44,820 bases of DNA, taken from assembly GCA_019075925.1 (NCBI GenBank), contig JAGXAC010000005.1:1-44820 (forward strand), given 5' to 3'. This stretch comes from Hyphomicrobiales bacterium. GTDB taxonomy: Bacteria > Pseudomonadota > Alphaproteobacteria > Rhizobiales > Xanthobacteraceae. Shown piece by piece: positions 16,709 through 25,559 of this stretch (position 1 is the first letter of the stretch; the number at the start of each line of letters is the position of its first letter). Under the pieces are notes generated by a model that saw only the letters and a list, made by a program, of their open reading frames with translations, had not been told where the DNA came from and made no database searches. The translations under genes and the position numbers were made by a program.

Positions 16709-16924
16709 GGCGTTGCCTCCTGGGCATGGGTGGCCCATTGCCTACCGTTTTTGCCGCGCGTCTTGGGCCTTGTGCGCTCGGCCGCGGGCTTTTGCGTCGG
16801 GATAAGACTCCCGGTATGGTCGCTACCGCCCTATGGAAGCGCCTTTTTAGCGCCCGCCAATCTCGCGCATTGAGCGGGAGATTGCCGTGGGATTGCGCTT
16901 TTGGGGGTAACAACCAAACCAAAA

Positions 16925-16945
16925 TATGTCAATATAGCTGACATA
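16925..16945. promoter_or_regulatory. Perfect palindrome abutting the marR start (probable operator)
   Basis: TATGTCA (16925-16931), seven bases, TGACATA (16939-16945): exact inverted repeat ending one base before the ATG at 16946. A -10-like TATAGC (16933-16938) lies in the spacer. MarR proteins bind such 16-21 base palindromes as dimers, so autorepression is likely. The position leaves no room for a ribosome-binding site, which fits a leaderless mRNA. Confidence 0.72.
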
Positions 16946-17497
16946 ATGGCTGATATCAGTCTGACGACATCCGGCAAGCGCCGTGCAACCATCGACGACG
17001 ATGCGGTCGCCGACGGCCGTGAGCCGTACTGGGATTTGATCGAGCTTTTATTCTTTGCCTATCGCGACTTCGTCGGCGACCCCGACCAGGTGCTCGACCG
17101 CCTCGGATTCGGCCGGGCCCATCATCGTGTGCTGCACTTCATCAACCGCAATCCAGGCATGAAGGTTGCCGAATTGCTGGACGTCCTCAAAATCACCAAA
17201 CAATCGCTCGGGCGCGTGCTGAAGCAGCTGATCGACGAAGGTTACGTTGTGCAGAAGGAAGGCGCCGACGACCGTCGTCAACGGCTTCTCTATGTCAGCC
17301 CTGCGGGTGAAGCGCTGGCGATGAAGCTTGTCGGCCTGCAAACCGCGCGTATCGGACGGGTGCTCGACGAAATTGGGCCGGCCGGCCGCGACGTGGCGCG
17401 CCGGTTTCTTGCCGGCATGATTGGCGCAGGCGATCGCGAACGGGTCCTGCGCATGATCGCGCGCGCCGATCAGATGCGATCGAACGGCCGAGATTAG
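16946..17497 (+). CDS. MarR family winged-helix transcriptional regulator
   Basis: 183 residues from the ATG at 16946. The winged-helix core runs from about residue 55 to 120: RAHHRVLHFINRNPGMKVAELLDVLKI, recognition helix TKQSLGRVLKQLIDEG, and wing KEGADDRRQRLLYVSP. MarR proteins are dimeric repressors that usually release DNA when a small ligand binds. The ligand is unknown. A perfect palindrome abuts the start. The gene is followed six bases later by a response regulator, then a sensor kinase, and is divergent from ilvE. An earlier TTG start at 16901 would put the palindrome inside the coding region and is disfavoured. Confidence 0.9.
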   Translation: MADISLTTSGKRRATIDDDAVADGREPYWDLIELLFFAYRDFVGDPDQVLDRLGFGRAHHRVLHFINRNPGMKVAELLDVLKITKQSLGRVLKQLIDEGYVVQKEGADDRRQRLLYVSPAGEALAMKLVGLQTARIGRVLDEIGPAGRDVARRFLAGMIGAGDRERVLRMIARADQMRSNGRD

Positions 17498-17502
17498 CTC
17501 CG

Positions 17503-18210
17503 ATGACCGCGCTTGCCGCGAACCCGGCCGACGACGCGCCTCATCTGCTCGTCGTCGACGATGATCGCCGCATTCGCGCGCTGTTGTCACGCTTTCTGGT
17601 TGGGGAGGGCTATCGCGTCACCACTGCCGAAACCGCCCGCGAGGCGCGAGCAAAACTTGATGGCCTCAACTTCGACCTTTTGATCCTCGACGTGATGATG
17701 CCGGGTGAGAATGGCTTTGACCTTGCCCGCGCTATTCGCGCCGGCTCAGCGGTGCCGATCCTGATGCTGACGGCAAGGGACGAGAAAGAGAGCCGTATTG
17801 AGGGGCTCGAAATCGGGGCGGACGATTATCTGGCCAAACCGTTCGAGCCGCGCGAACTTTCGCTCCGCGTTGCCAGTATCCTGCGTCGCGCGCGGCCGCC
17901 GAGCGCTCAGCCGGCGGAGTCCGTCCGTTTCGGCGAGTTCGTCTTTCATCTGACGCGCGGGGAATTGCGCCGCGGCGAAGAGACGATCCGGCTCACCGAC
18001 CGCGAGCGCGACATGCTGCGTGTGCTCACCGCCAACGCCGGCGAAACCGTGCCGCGGCAGGCGCTTGCCGGCAACGGGGACAACGTGAGCGAACGCACCG
18101 TGGACGTGCAGGTCAACCGGCTGCGCCGCAAGATCGAGCGCGATCCGGCCAATCCGCTGATTGTGCAGACGGTGCGCGGCTCGGGTTACCGTTTGGTGGC
18201 GACCTCATGA
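17503..18210 (+). CDS. OmpR-type response regulator
   Basis: 235 residues. The receiver domain (about 14-125) has the acidic pocket LLVVDDD, phospho-acceptor Asp63 (LILDVMMPGENG), Thr90 (LMLTARDE) and Lys112 (DYLAKPF). The C-terminal winged-helix DNA-binding domain (about 135-232) shows LTDRERDMLRVL, SERTVDVQVNRLRRKIE and the closing TVRGSGYRL. It is therefore a complete, phosphorylation-competent transcription factor. It overlaps the histidine kinase gene by four bases (ATGA), so the two form a cognate pair. Target genes are not evident here. Confidence 0.96.
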   Translation: MTALAANPADDAPHLLVVDDDRRIRALLSRFLVGEGYRVTTAETAREARAKLDGLNFDLLILDVMMPGENGFDLARAIRAGSAVPILMLTARDEKESRIEGLEIGADDYLAKPFEPRELSLRVASILRRARPPSAQPAESVRFGEFVFHLTRGELRRGEETIRLTDRERDMLRVLTANAGETVPRQALAGNGDNVSERTVDVQVNRLRRKIERDPANPLIVQTVRGSGYRLVATS

Positions 18211-19646
18211 CCAGCTTTGAAGGCGGCGCCGGGCGCCTGCGCAACGCTGCTAGTCACCTGTTGAGCGCGACCAATGCGGCCGCCGCGGCAGGAACCATCA
18301 CTGCGCCGATCGCCCGGCGCTGGGGCCGCTTCAATCTTTGGTTCAAAACGGTGCTGCCGAAAGGGCTGTACGCCCGCGCGCTGCTCATCATCATTATGCC
18401 GATGGTGGTCTTACAGACGCTGGTCGCTTTCATGTTCATCGAGCGGCAATGGAAAGTGGTCAATTATTACCTGTCGTCGGCGGTGACCCGAGACATCTCC
18501 ACGCTGATCGACGTCTATAAGACTTATCCGCAAGGCGCCGATCGTGCGCAGCTTCGGCGCATCGCGCAGGATCGGCTGGGGCTGGTCGTCGATTTCCTCC
18601 CCGAAACCAAATTGCCGCCGCCCGGGCCGAAGCCGTTTTTTTCACAACTTGATGCGACGTTGTCGGACGAAATCCGTCGGCAGATCGGCCTGCCGTTCTG
18701 GATCGACACGCTGGGACGCTCGTCGATCGTCGAAATTCGCATCAAGCTTCCCGACACGATCATGCGGGTTATCGCGCGGCGAGCCGACGCTTATGATTCA
18801 AGCTCCTGGATATTCCTGCTGTGGATGGTGGCGACCTCGGTCGTCGTGCTGACCATTGCGATCCTGTTCCTGCGCAATCAGATTCGGCCGATCGTACGCC
18901 TTGCCGATGCCGCTGAAGCCTTCGGCAAGGGACGCGAGGTGACCAATTTCCGTCCGCGCGGCGCGCGCGAAGTCCGGCGCGCCGCCGCCGCCTTTCTGGA
19001 AATGAAGATCCGCATCGAGCGCGCGATCGAGCAACGCACCACCATGCTGGCCGGTGTTTCGCACGATCTGCGCACGATCCTCACGCGTTTCAAGCTTGAG
19101 CTGGCATTGCTTGGCGATGGACCTGAGGTGGAGGCGATCAAGAAAGATATCGACGAGATGGCCGGCATGCTCGAGGCCTATCTCGCCTTCGCGCGCGGCG
19201 ACATGGGCGAGCAGCCGGCCCCGACCGACATGACCGCCATGCTCGAAGAACTCCGTGGCGACAGTGAGCGGCACGGTCATCGGGCGACAGTCGCATTTTA
19301 CGGCCAACCGGAGGTGACCGTGCGGCCGGCAGCTTTCAAACGCTGCCTGGCGAATTTGGTTTCTAATGCCGGCCGCTTTGCTCCGACGGTGGCGATCAAC
19401 GGGCACCGCGATCACCGCTGGCTCACCGTCACGGTTGATGATGACGGGCCGGGTATCCCGGCCGCCATGCGCGAAGACGTATTCAAGCCGTTCCTCCGGC
19501 TCGACGATGCCCGCAATCAGGATGAGGGCGGCACCGGGCTTGGGCTCGCGATTGCCCGCGACATTGCGCGCTCGCACGGCGGCGATATTACGCTCAGCGA
19601 CTCGCCGATGGGCGGATTGCGGGCAAGCGTCCGCGTGCCAGTTTGA
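18207..19646 (+). CDS. Sensor histidine kinase, EnvZ type
   Basis: 479 residues. A cytoplasmic Ala-rich N-terminus of about 55 residues is followed by TM1 (57-78), a periplasmic domain of about 120 residues (79-199), TM2 (200-223), a HAMP linker (about 224-276), and the H-box AGVSHDLRTILTR with His286. The ATPase has the N-box CLANLVSNAGRFA, G1 DDDGPGIP and G2 GGTGLGLAIA. The periplasmic domain matches no sensor fold I can name. It autophosphorylates on His286 and passes phosphate to the overlapping response regulator. The gene is convergent with padR, 18 bases apart. Confidence 0.95.
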   Translation: MTSFEGGAGRLRNAASHLLSATNAAAAAGTITAPIARRWGRFNLWFKTVLPKGLYARALLIIIMPMVVLQTLVAFMFIERQWKVVNYYLSSAVTRDISTLIDVYKTYPQGADRAQLRRIAQDRLGLVVDFLPETKLPPPGPKPFFSQLDATLSDEIRRQIGLPFWIDTLGRSSIVEIRIKLPDTIMRVIARRADAYDSSSWIFLLWMVATSVVVLTIAILFLRNQIRPIVRLADAAEAFGKGREVTNFRPRGAREVRRAAAAFLEMKIRIERAIEQRTTMLAGVSHDLRTILTRFKLELALLGDGPEVEAIKKDIDEMAGMLEAYLAFARGDMGEQPAPTDMTAMLEELRGDSERHGHRATVAFYGQPEVTVRPAAFKRCLANLVSNAGRFAPTVAINGHRDHRWLTVTVDDDGPGIPAAMREDVFKPFLRLDDARNQDEGGTGLGLAIARDIARSHGGDITLSDSPMGGLRASVRVPV

Positions 19647-19664
19647 GCGGCCTGCGCGGCCAGA

Positions 19665-20282
19665 CTATTTCCGTTGCAAGTCCGCCGCCGCGCGCGCGAG
19701 GATCTCCACCAAATGCGCTTCGGCTTCGGCGTCGCCTTGGAGACGCTTGCCGATGGTCTCGCGCAGATGATCGAGTGCGGCTTCGGTCAACGGCGGCAGG
19801 GAGGTTCGGTTGTCTCGTTGGCCGCGCGCCGTCCGCCGCCAGCGGTTCACCCGTTCGCCGAGCGCGCTCAGGCGCGCCAGCACCACATCGACCAAGTCGC
19901 GATTGGCCTTCAGATACGCGCGGCCTTCGTCGGTGATGGTGTAGAGCTTTTTCGACCCTTCGGCTGAGGCCGTGACGTAGCCTGCCTCTTCCAGATAGGT
20001 TAGCGTCGGATAGACGATGCCGGGGCTTGGCGAGTACCAGTCGCCGGTTTTCTCCTCCACGAGCTTGATGATTTCGTAGCCGTGGCGCGGCTCCTCGGCG
20101 ATGAGCGCCAGCGCGATGAGGCGAAGGTCGCCCTGCGCCAGCATGCGGCCGGCGCGCATATCGTCGGGGTCCATGCCGCCGCGGCCACCCATACCGTGCC
20201 GCCCGAAGCCGTGACCGAACCGGCCGCGGCGATGGCGGCCCGCCCCCCATTTCTCGCTGTATTCCTCACAATTTCTACGCAT
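19665..20282 (-). CDS. PadR family transcriptional regulator
   Basis: 205 residues. Two near ATGs exist; the second (20282) is preferred because GGGAGG lies six bases before it, while it touches the first. After a Gly/His/Arg-rich linker (HRRGRFGHGFGRHGMGGRGG) comes the PadR winged helix: DLRLIALALIAEEPRHGYEIIKLVEE, SPGIVYPTLTYLEEAGYV and a wing with KKLYTITDEGRAYL. The C-terminal helices mediate dimerisation. PadR proteins are usually ligand-responsive repressors. The divergent gene is a CoxE-like VWA protein, and a perfect 9-base-arm palindrome lies between them. Confidence 0.93.
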   Translation of the reverse strand: MRRNCEEYSEKWGAGRHRRGRFGHGFGRHGMGGRGGMDPDDMRAGRMLAQGDLRLIALALIAEEPRHGYEIIKLVEEKTGDWYSPSPGIVYPTLTYLEEAGYVTASAEGSKKLYTITDEGRAYLKANRDLVDVVLARLSALGERVNRWRRTARGQRDNRTSLPPLTEAALDHLRETIGKRLQGDAEAEAHLVEILARAAADLQRK

Positions 20283-20326
20283 TTTCATCCTCCCTGCGTT
20301 TTCGATACATCTAAAATAGGTCATAA

Positions 20327-20352
20327 AAAGATATAACGCAAGATATATCTTT
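20327..20352. promoter_or_regulatory. Perfect palindrome between padR and the VWA gene (probable operator)
   Basis: AAAGATATA (20327-20335), eight bases, TATATCTTT (20344-20352): exact inverted repeat in an AT-rich island within GC-rich DNA. A second smaller dyad, GATATATC, is nested at 20342-20349. It sits 44 bases from the padR start and 86 from the VWA start, the position expected for a PadR dimer to control both promoters. Confidence 0.72.
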
Positions 20353-20438
20353 CGATTGTCGAGAAGGTCTTGGTTGCGTCCGCGGTGGGCGAACCTCATC
20401 ATGGCGTGAACGCCGCCGAAACGAGCCGGTCGCCAGAA

Positions 20439-21614
20439 ATGTTTGCGACGTTTTTTCAGGAGCTGAAACAGGCCGGCGTGCCGGTGACGCTGCGTGAATA
20501 CCTCACGCTGATGGAGGCGATGGAAAAGGACCTCGCCGGCCGCCGCATCGAGGAGTTCTACTACCTTTCGCGCTCGGCGCTGGTGAAGGACGAGCGCAAC
20601 CTCGATCTTTTCGACCGCGTGTTCGGCCATGTCTTCAAGGGCCTCGATTTTATCGGCGAGGAGCTGACCGCCGACATTCCGCTCGAATGGCTCAAGAAGC
20701 TGACCGAGAAGCACCTCACCGACGAAGAAAAGAAAATGATCGAGGCGCTCGGCGGCCTCGATAAGCTACTCGAAACCTTGCGCCAGCGGCTCGCCGAACA
20801 GAAGGAGCGCCATCAGGGCGGCAGCAAGTGGATCGGCACCGGCGGCACGTCGCCGTTTGGCGCCTATGGCTACAATCCGGAAGGTGTGCGTATCGGCCAG
20901 GACGGCAACCGCAACTTCCGCGCCGTGAAGGTGTGGGACAAGCGCGAGTTCAAGGATCTCGCCGGCGATGTCGAACTCGGCACCCGCAACGTCAAGGTCG
21001 CGCTGCGGCGCCTGCGCAAATTCGCTCGCACCGGCGCTCCCGACGAACTCGATCTCGACGGCACCATCAAAGGCACTGCGCACAAGGGCTATCTCGACAT
21101 CCTGATGCGCCCGGAACGCCACAACACCATCAAAGTGCTGCTGTTCTTCGACATCGGCGGCTCGATGGACTGGCATATCAAGGCGACGGAGGAATTGTTC
21201 TCGGCGGCGAAGTCGGAATTCAAGCACATGGTGCATCTGTATTTTCACAACTGCCTGTATGAGAAGGTCTGGAAGGAGAATGCGCGGCGCTGGACCAACA
21301 CGACGCCGACCTGGGATGTGCTGCACACCTATCCGCACGACTACAAGGTGATCTTCGTCGGCGACGCGTCGATGTCGCCGTACGAAATCGTCGCCGCCGG
21401 CGGCTCGGTCGAGCACTTCAACGAGGAGACCGGCCAAGTGTGGATGCAGCGCGTGGCGGCGACGTATCCGGCCTGCGTTTGGCTCAATCCGGTGCCCGAG
21501 CGCGAATGGGAGCTGACCGCTTCCATCAAGATGATGCGTCAGATTCTTGGCGGACGGATGTATCCGCTGACGCTCGAAGGTCTCGATGCCGCGATGCGGG
21601 AGTTGGGGCGGTAA
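20439..21614 (+). CDS. CoxE-like VWA domain protein
   Basis: 391 residues from ATG 20439, where the family-like start MFATFFQELKQAGVPVTLREY begins; 23 upstream in-frame codons are rejected. The N-terminal half is helical (EFYYLSRSALVKDERNLDLFD, FDRVFGHVF), then a Gly-rich linker (GGTGGTSPFGAYGYNPEG), then a von Willebrand A domain with a metal-site motif LLFFDIGGSMDWH (DxGxSM in place of the usual DxSxS). Such proteins normally act with a MoxR-type AAA+ ATPase as a protein-remodelling or metal-insertion pair (for example CoxD/CoxE in CO dehydrogenase maturation). No MoxR gene is in this window, so the partner is encoded elsewhere or missing. Confidence 0.9.
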   Translation: MFATFFQELKQAGVPVTLREYLTLMEAMEKDLAGRRIEEFYYLSRSALVKDERNLDLFDRVFGHVFKGLDFIGEELTADIPLEWLKKLTEKHLTDEEKKMIEALGGLDKLLETLRQRLAEQKERHQGGSKWIGTGGTSPFGAYGYNPEGVRIGQDGNRNFRAVKVWDKREFKDLAGDVELGTRNVKVALRRLRKFARTGAPDELDLDGTIKGTAHKGYLDILMRPERHNTIKVLLFFDIGGSMDWHIKATEELFSAAKSEFKHMVHLYFHNCLYEKVWKENARRWTNTTPTWDVLHTYPHDYKVIFVGDASMSPYEIVAAGGSVEHFNEETGQVWMQRVAATYPACVWLNPVPEREWELTASIKMMRQILGGRMYPLTLEGLDAAMRELGR

Positions 21615-21676
21615 GAAAGTCCGGACGAAAGTTGCGCTGCGGCGATCACGCGTTGCCTATTGCCGCCGGGCTCGAT

Positions 21677-22612
21677 TTAACCTGCCGCTCTTTGCACGCG
21701 GCTCCTGGCCGCGGCGATGACTTCCGGAATCGCCGCATCGTTGCCCGGCGCCATGATGTGGACGCCGGCGATGCCGGGAATGGTGGCGAGTTCCTCGATC
21801 AGTTCGACGCAGATGCGGATGCCCTCGCTCGCCGGATCGGCCGACTTTTCCATGCGCTCAATCATCGCGTCGGGGATGACGGTGCCGAACAGGTGGCTCT
21901 TCATCCATTGCGCCGATTTCGCCGAGCGCAGCGGATTAACGCCGATGATCATGGCGAGGTGTTCGGTCAGTCCGGCACGCTTGAGCGCTTCGCAATAGCG
22001 GCGGAGCAGCGCCGTATCCATGCAAAACTGGGTTTGCGCAAAGCGGGCGCCGGCGGCGACCTTGGCTTGCAGGCCGCTCGGCTTCCAGTCCGGCGGCGGG
22101 TCAATCGGCATATCGGCGGCACCGAGGAAAAACGGCGCCTTGCCGCTGACTTCACGTCCCGTCGGCAGCGTTCCTTCGTCGCGCAACCGGCGCGCGGTCG
22201 CCAGCAGCGTCGCCGAATCGACGTCGAATACGGGTTTGGTGTCGGGCTGATCGCCGGCTTTCGGATTGTCGCCGGTCAGCACCAGGATGTTGTTGATGCC
22301 GAGCGCGGCCGCCCCCATCAGCTCGCTTTGCAGGGCGATGCGGTTCTTGTCGCGGCAGGTCATCTGCAAAATCGGCTCGATCCCTGCGCCAAGCAAAATC
22401 GTCGCCGCGGCGAGCGCGCTCATGTGAGCGCGCGCGCCGGCGCCGTCGGTCAGGTTGACCGCGTCGGCGAGGCCGTGCAGCGGCGTGGCCTTGCGCAGCA
22501 GGTCCTGGGCGTCGCAGGACACCGGCGGAGCGACTTCGGCGGTCATGACAAACCGGCCCGCCCGCAACCGTTCGGCGAAAGTGCGGGGAAGGGGGGTCGT
22601 TGCATCAAGCAT
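21677..22612 (-). CDS. Methylenetetrahydrofolate reductase family protein (MetF-like)
   Basis: 311 residues from ATG 22612. It shows the flavin TIM-barrel pattern of MTHFR: TAEVAPPVSCDAQDLLRKA, DAVNLTDGAGARAHMS, PILQMTCRDKNRIALQSEL, GINNILVLTGDNP and a C-terminal GVHIMAPGND. These enzymes reduce 5,10-methylene-tetrahydrofolate to the 5-methyl form for methionine synthesis, or run related C1 steps. Sequence details such as the Pro-rich segment DMPIDPPPDWKPSG differ from E. coli MetF, so this may be one of several MetF paralogues rather than the housekeeping one. It is divergent from alaS, with the inverted-repeat region in between. Confidence 0.87.
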   Translation of the reverse strand: MLDATTPLPRTFAERLRAGRFVMTAEVAPPVSCDAQDLLRKATPLHGLADAVNLTDGAGARAHMSALAAATILLGAGIEPILQMTCRDKNRIALQSELMGAAALGINNILVLTGDNPKAGDQPDTKPVFDVDSATLLATARRLRDEGTLPTGREVSGKAPFFLGAADMPIDPPPDWKPSGLQAKVAAGARFAQTQFCMDTALLRRYCEALKRAGLTEHLAMIIGVNPLRSAKSAQWMKSHLFGTVIPDAMIERMEKSADPASEGIRICVELIEELATIPGIAGVHIMAPGNDAAIPEVIAAARSRVQRAAG

Positions 22613-22697
22613 GGCGGAACTCGGCAGGCACGCTTCGCAGACAGAGCGCTTATATGGTTTGCCGGCCCCCTGCAATTGCGTGTTTGGCCGTGTACCG

Positions 22698-22787
22698 CTA
22701 GAGAGTGCGGCTGGTGCGGTGGATTTGAAGTTCCTCCCGTTCAGCCGCGAACTTAACGAGGAACTTCAAATCCTAAAAACGCACTAG
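22698..22787. repeat. Large inverted repeat A, metF-alaS gap
   Basis: Arms GGATTTGAAGTTCCTC (22721-22736) and GAGGAACTTCAAATCC (22758-22773) are an exact 16-base match around a 21-base loop. Beyond them an imperfect outer stem links AGTGCG (22704-22709) with CGCACT (22780-22785), and both flanks carry CTAG (22698-22701, 22784-22787). It lacks a T-tract and is not in terminator position. It resembles a dispersed palindromic element or a structured leader. It is related in sequence to repeat B. Confidence 0.75.
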
Positions 22788-22813
22788 AATTATGAACTTG
22801 CCAGCTTTCCTTT

Positions 22814-22865
22814 GATTCCGAAGTTCGCATCAGAGGGCCGGATAGGACGTGCGAACTTCGGAATC
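22814..22865. repeat. Large inverted repeat B, immediately before alaS
   Basis: Arms GATTCCGAAGTTCGCA (22814-22829) and TGCGAACTTCGGAATC (22850-22865) are an exact 16-base match around a 20-base loop. The right arm ends nine bases before the alaS ATG, so in RNA the hairpin would sit where the ribosome loads. Its arms share the GATT..GAAGTTC core with repeat A, 93 bases upstream. Regulatory use is inference. Confidence 0.78.
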
Positions 22866-22874
22866 GGGCACCAG

Positions 22875-25550
22875 ATGAGCGGCGTCAACGATATCCGGTC
22901 GAAGTTTCTCGGCTTTTTCGCGCGCGAAGGGCACGAAATCGTGCCTTCGTCGCCGCTGGTGCCGCGCAACGATCCGACCTTGATGTTCACCAACGCCGGC
23001 ATGGTGCAATTCAAGAATGTCTTCACCGGCCTGGAAAAGCGCCCCTACAACCGCGCCACCACGGCGCAGAAATGCGTCCGTGCCGGCGGCAAGCACAACG
23101 ATCTGGACAATGTCGGCTACACCGCGCGGCACCACACCTTCTTCGAGATGCTCGGCAATTTCTCGTTCGGCGATTATTTCAAGGAGCGCGCGATCGAGTT
23201 GGCCTGGAAGCTGGTAACGAAAGAATACGGCGTCCCCGCCGAGAAGTTGCTGGTCACCGTCTTTATCGACGACGATGAAGCGTTCAATTTGTGGAAGAAA
23301 ATTGCCGGCCTGTCCGGCAACAGGATTTTGCGCATCGCCGGCAGCGACAACTTCTGGAGCATGGGCGACACCGGGCCGTGCGGTCCGTGCGCGGAAATTT
23401 TCTACGACCACGGCGACCATATTCCCGGTGGCCCGCCGGGCAGTTCCGATGCCGACGGCGACCGCTTTGTCGAAATCTGGAATCTGGTCTTCATGCAGTA
23501 CGAGCAGCTTCCCGGAGGCGGTGCGCGGATCGATCTGCCGCGGCCGTCGATCGACACCGGCATGGGTCTCGAGCGGATGGCGGCGGTGCTGCAAGGCACC
23601 CACGACAACTACAAGATCGATCTGTTCGGCGCGCTGATCGAGGCGATCGCGGACCTGACCGGCGTCGATTCCGACGGCGACCGCCGGGTGTCGCATCGCG
23701 TCATTGCCGATCATCTGCGCGCCAGCGCGTTCCTGATCGCCGATGGCGTGCTGCCGTCCAACGAAGGCCGCGGCTATGTGCTTCGACGCATCATGCGCCG
23801 CGCCATGCGGCACGCCGAGTTGCTTGGCGCCAAGGATCCGCTGATGTGGCGTCTGGTGCCGGTGCTGATCCGCGAGATGGGGCAGGCCTATCCGGAACTG
23901 CACCGCGCCGAAGGCTTGATGACGGAGACGCTCAAGCTTGAAGAAATCCGTTTCCGCAAGACGCTTGAGCGGGGCCTTGCGATCCTCGACGAGCAAAGCA
24001 AGCATTTGAAACGCGGTGACATGTTCGATGGCGTCACCGCCTTCACGCTCTACGATACGTATGGTTTTCCGCTCGATCTCACCCAGGACGCACTCAAGCC
24101 GCGCGGCGTCGGTGTCGATATCGCATCGTTCACCGACGCGATGGAGGAACAGCGCAAGAAGGCGCGCGCGTCATGGGCCGGTTCGGGCGAAGCCGCCGAC
24201 GAGGCGGTATGGTTCGGGTTGCGCGAAAAATTCGGCGGTACCGATTTCCTCGGCTATGAAACCGAAACCGCCGCCGGCGCGGTCGTTGCGCTGGTGCGCG
24301 ACGGCAAGGAAGTCGTGGAGCTGAAAAAGGGCGAGTCCGGAGCGGTCGTCCTCAACCAGACACCGTTCTATGCCGAATCCGGCGGCCAGATCGGCGACAC
24401 CGGTGTGATGAGCGGCGAGGGAGTGCGCTTCGTCGTCACCGACACGCAAAAGCGCGCCGGCGACCTGTTCGTGCATCTCGGCAAGGTCGAGGAGGGCACT
24501 CTCAAGACCGGCGCCGCGCTTGAGCTTAAGGTCGAGCATGCCCGGCGCGGCGCGATCAGAAAAAATCATTCGGCGACGCACCTATTGCACGAAGCGCTGC
24601 GCCAGGTGCTTGGCGATCACGTGGCGCAAAAGGGCTCGCTGGTCGCGCCGGATCGCCTGCGGTTCGATTTCTCGCATCCGAAGCCGATGACGGACGCGGA
24701 AATCGAACGCGTCGAGGATATCGCCAACGATATCGTGCTGCAAAACGCTCCGGTGATTACCCGTCTGCTGAGCCGTGACGATGCCATCGCCTCCGGCGCG
24801 CGGGCGCTGTTCGGCGAGAAATATGGCGACGAAGTGCGTGTCGTCGCCATGGGCGAGGGCAGCGGCAACGCGATGGGCTGGTCGGTCGAGCTGTGCGGCG
24901 GCACTCATGTCGGCCGCACCGGCGATATCGGCCTTATCTCCGTGGTCGGCGAATCCGCAGTCGGCTCGGGCGTTCGGCGCATCGAAGCGTTGACCGCGCA
25001 GGCCGCGCGCGCCAGCGCCAACCATTTCGCCCGGCTTGCCAAGGCGAGCGCGTCTGAATTGCGGGTGCCGGTTGGCGATCTGCCGGGGCGGATCGCAGCG
25101 CTTCTTGACGAGCGCAAAAAGCTCGAACGCGAACTATCGGATGCAAAGAAAAAACTCGCGATGGGTGGCGGTCAGTCCGCCGATGGTGATGAAGGGGTGG
25201 AGACAATCGGCGGCATCAAGGTCATGGCCAAAACACTGAGCGGCGTCGACGCCAAGGATTTGCGCGGCCTCGCCGACGAAGGAAAGAAAAAGCTCGGCTC
25301 GGGCATTGTCGTCCTTATCGCCAACGACGCGGAAGGAAAGGCTGCTCTGGTGGTCGGCGTTACCGGCGACCTCACCGGCGCCAACGACGCGGTGCAGATG
25401 GTGAAGGCGGGCGTCGCTGAACTCGGCGGCAAAGGCGGCGGTGGACGTCCGGATATGGCCCAGGGCGGTGGTCCGAACGGAGCTGCCGCTCAGGCGGCGC
25501 TCGTCGCCATCAAAAAATTGATCAAGCCCGCCGTGTCTGCCGGCGCCTGA
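22875..25550 (+). CDS. alaS: Alanine-tRNA ligase
   Basis: 891 residues from ATG 22875, where the standard start [15 protein letters not shown] begins; 21 upstream codons encoded by the inverted repeat are excluded. The class II aminoacylation core shows [17 protein letters not shown] and [20 protein letters not shown], with [13 protein letters not shown] as motif 3. The editing domain carries the zinc/editing residues in [12 protein letters not shown] and [12 protein letters not shown]. The C-terminal C-Ala domain has a coiled coil ([18 protein letters not shown]) and a Gly-rich [16 protein letters not shown]. It charges tRNA-Ala and clears Ser/Gly mischarging. E. coli AlaRS is known to repress its own gene by binding a palindrome, which makes the inverted repeat at its start notable. 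Confidence 0.98.
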   Translation: MSGVNDIRSKFLGFFAREGHEIVPSSPLVPRNDPTLMFTNAGMVQFKNVFTGLEKRPYNRATTAQKCVRAGGKHNDLDNVGYTARHHTFFEMLGNFSFGDYFKERAIELAWKLVTKEYGVPAEKLLVTVFIDDDEAFNLWKKIAGLSGNRILRIAGSDNFWSMGDTGPCGPCAEIFYDHGDHIPGGPPGSSDADGDRFVEIWNLVFMQYEQLPGGGARIDLPRPSIDTGMGLERMAAVLQGTHDNYKIDLFGALIEAIADLTGVDSDGDRRVSHRVIADHLRASAFLIADGVLPSNEGRGYVLRRIMRRAMRHAELLGAKDPLMWRLVPVLIREMGQAYPELHRAEGLMTETLKLEEIRFRKTLERGLAILDEQSKHLKRGDMFDGVTAFTLYDTYGFPLDLTQDALKPRGVGVDIASFTDAMEEQRKKARASWAGSGEAADEAVWFGLREKFGGTDFLGYETETAAGAVVALVRDGKEVVELKKGESGAVVLNQTPFYAESGGQIGDTGVMSGEGVRFVVTDTQKRAGDLFVHLGKVEEGTLKTGAALELKVEHARRGAIRKNHSATHLLHEALRQVLGDHVAQKGSLVAPDRLRFDFSHPKPMTDAEIERVEDIANDIVLQNAPVITRLLSRDDAIASGARALFGEKYGDEVRVVAMGEGSGNAMGWSVELCGGTHVGRTGDIGLISVVGESAVGSGVRRIEALTAQAARASANHFARLAKASASELRVPVGDLPGRIAALLDERKKLERELSDAKKKLAMGGGQSADGDEGVETIGGIKVMAKTLSGVDAKDLRGLADEGKKKLGSGIVVLIANDAEGKAALVVGVTGDLTGANDAVQMVKAGVAELGGKGGGGRPDMAQGGGPNGAAAQAALVAIKKLIKPAVSAGA

Positions 25551-25559
25551 CCGCCGCGC

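Noticed and set aside
16798-16828. Short hairpins in the ilvE-marR gap (CGGGA/TCCCG and CGGTA/TACCG)
   Set aside because: Arms of five bases are common by chance in GC-rich DNA and neither has a T-tract or links to a start.
21440-22756. 438-codon plus-strand frame opposite metF
   Set aside because: Low-complexity Arg/Gly/His product opposite a clear MTHFR-type gene, and it runs through repeat A.
22830-24005. 391-codon minus-strand frame across alaS
   Set aside because: Antisense shadow of alaS.
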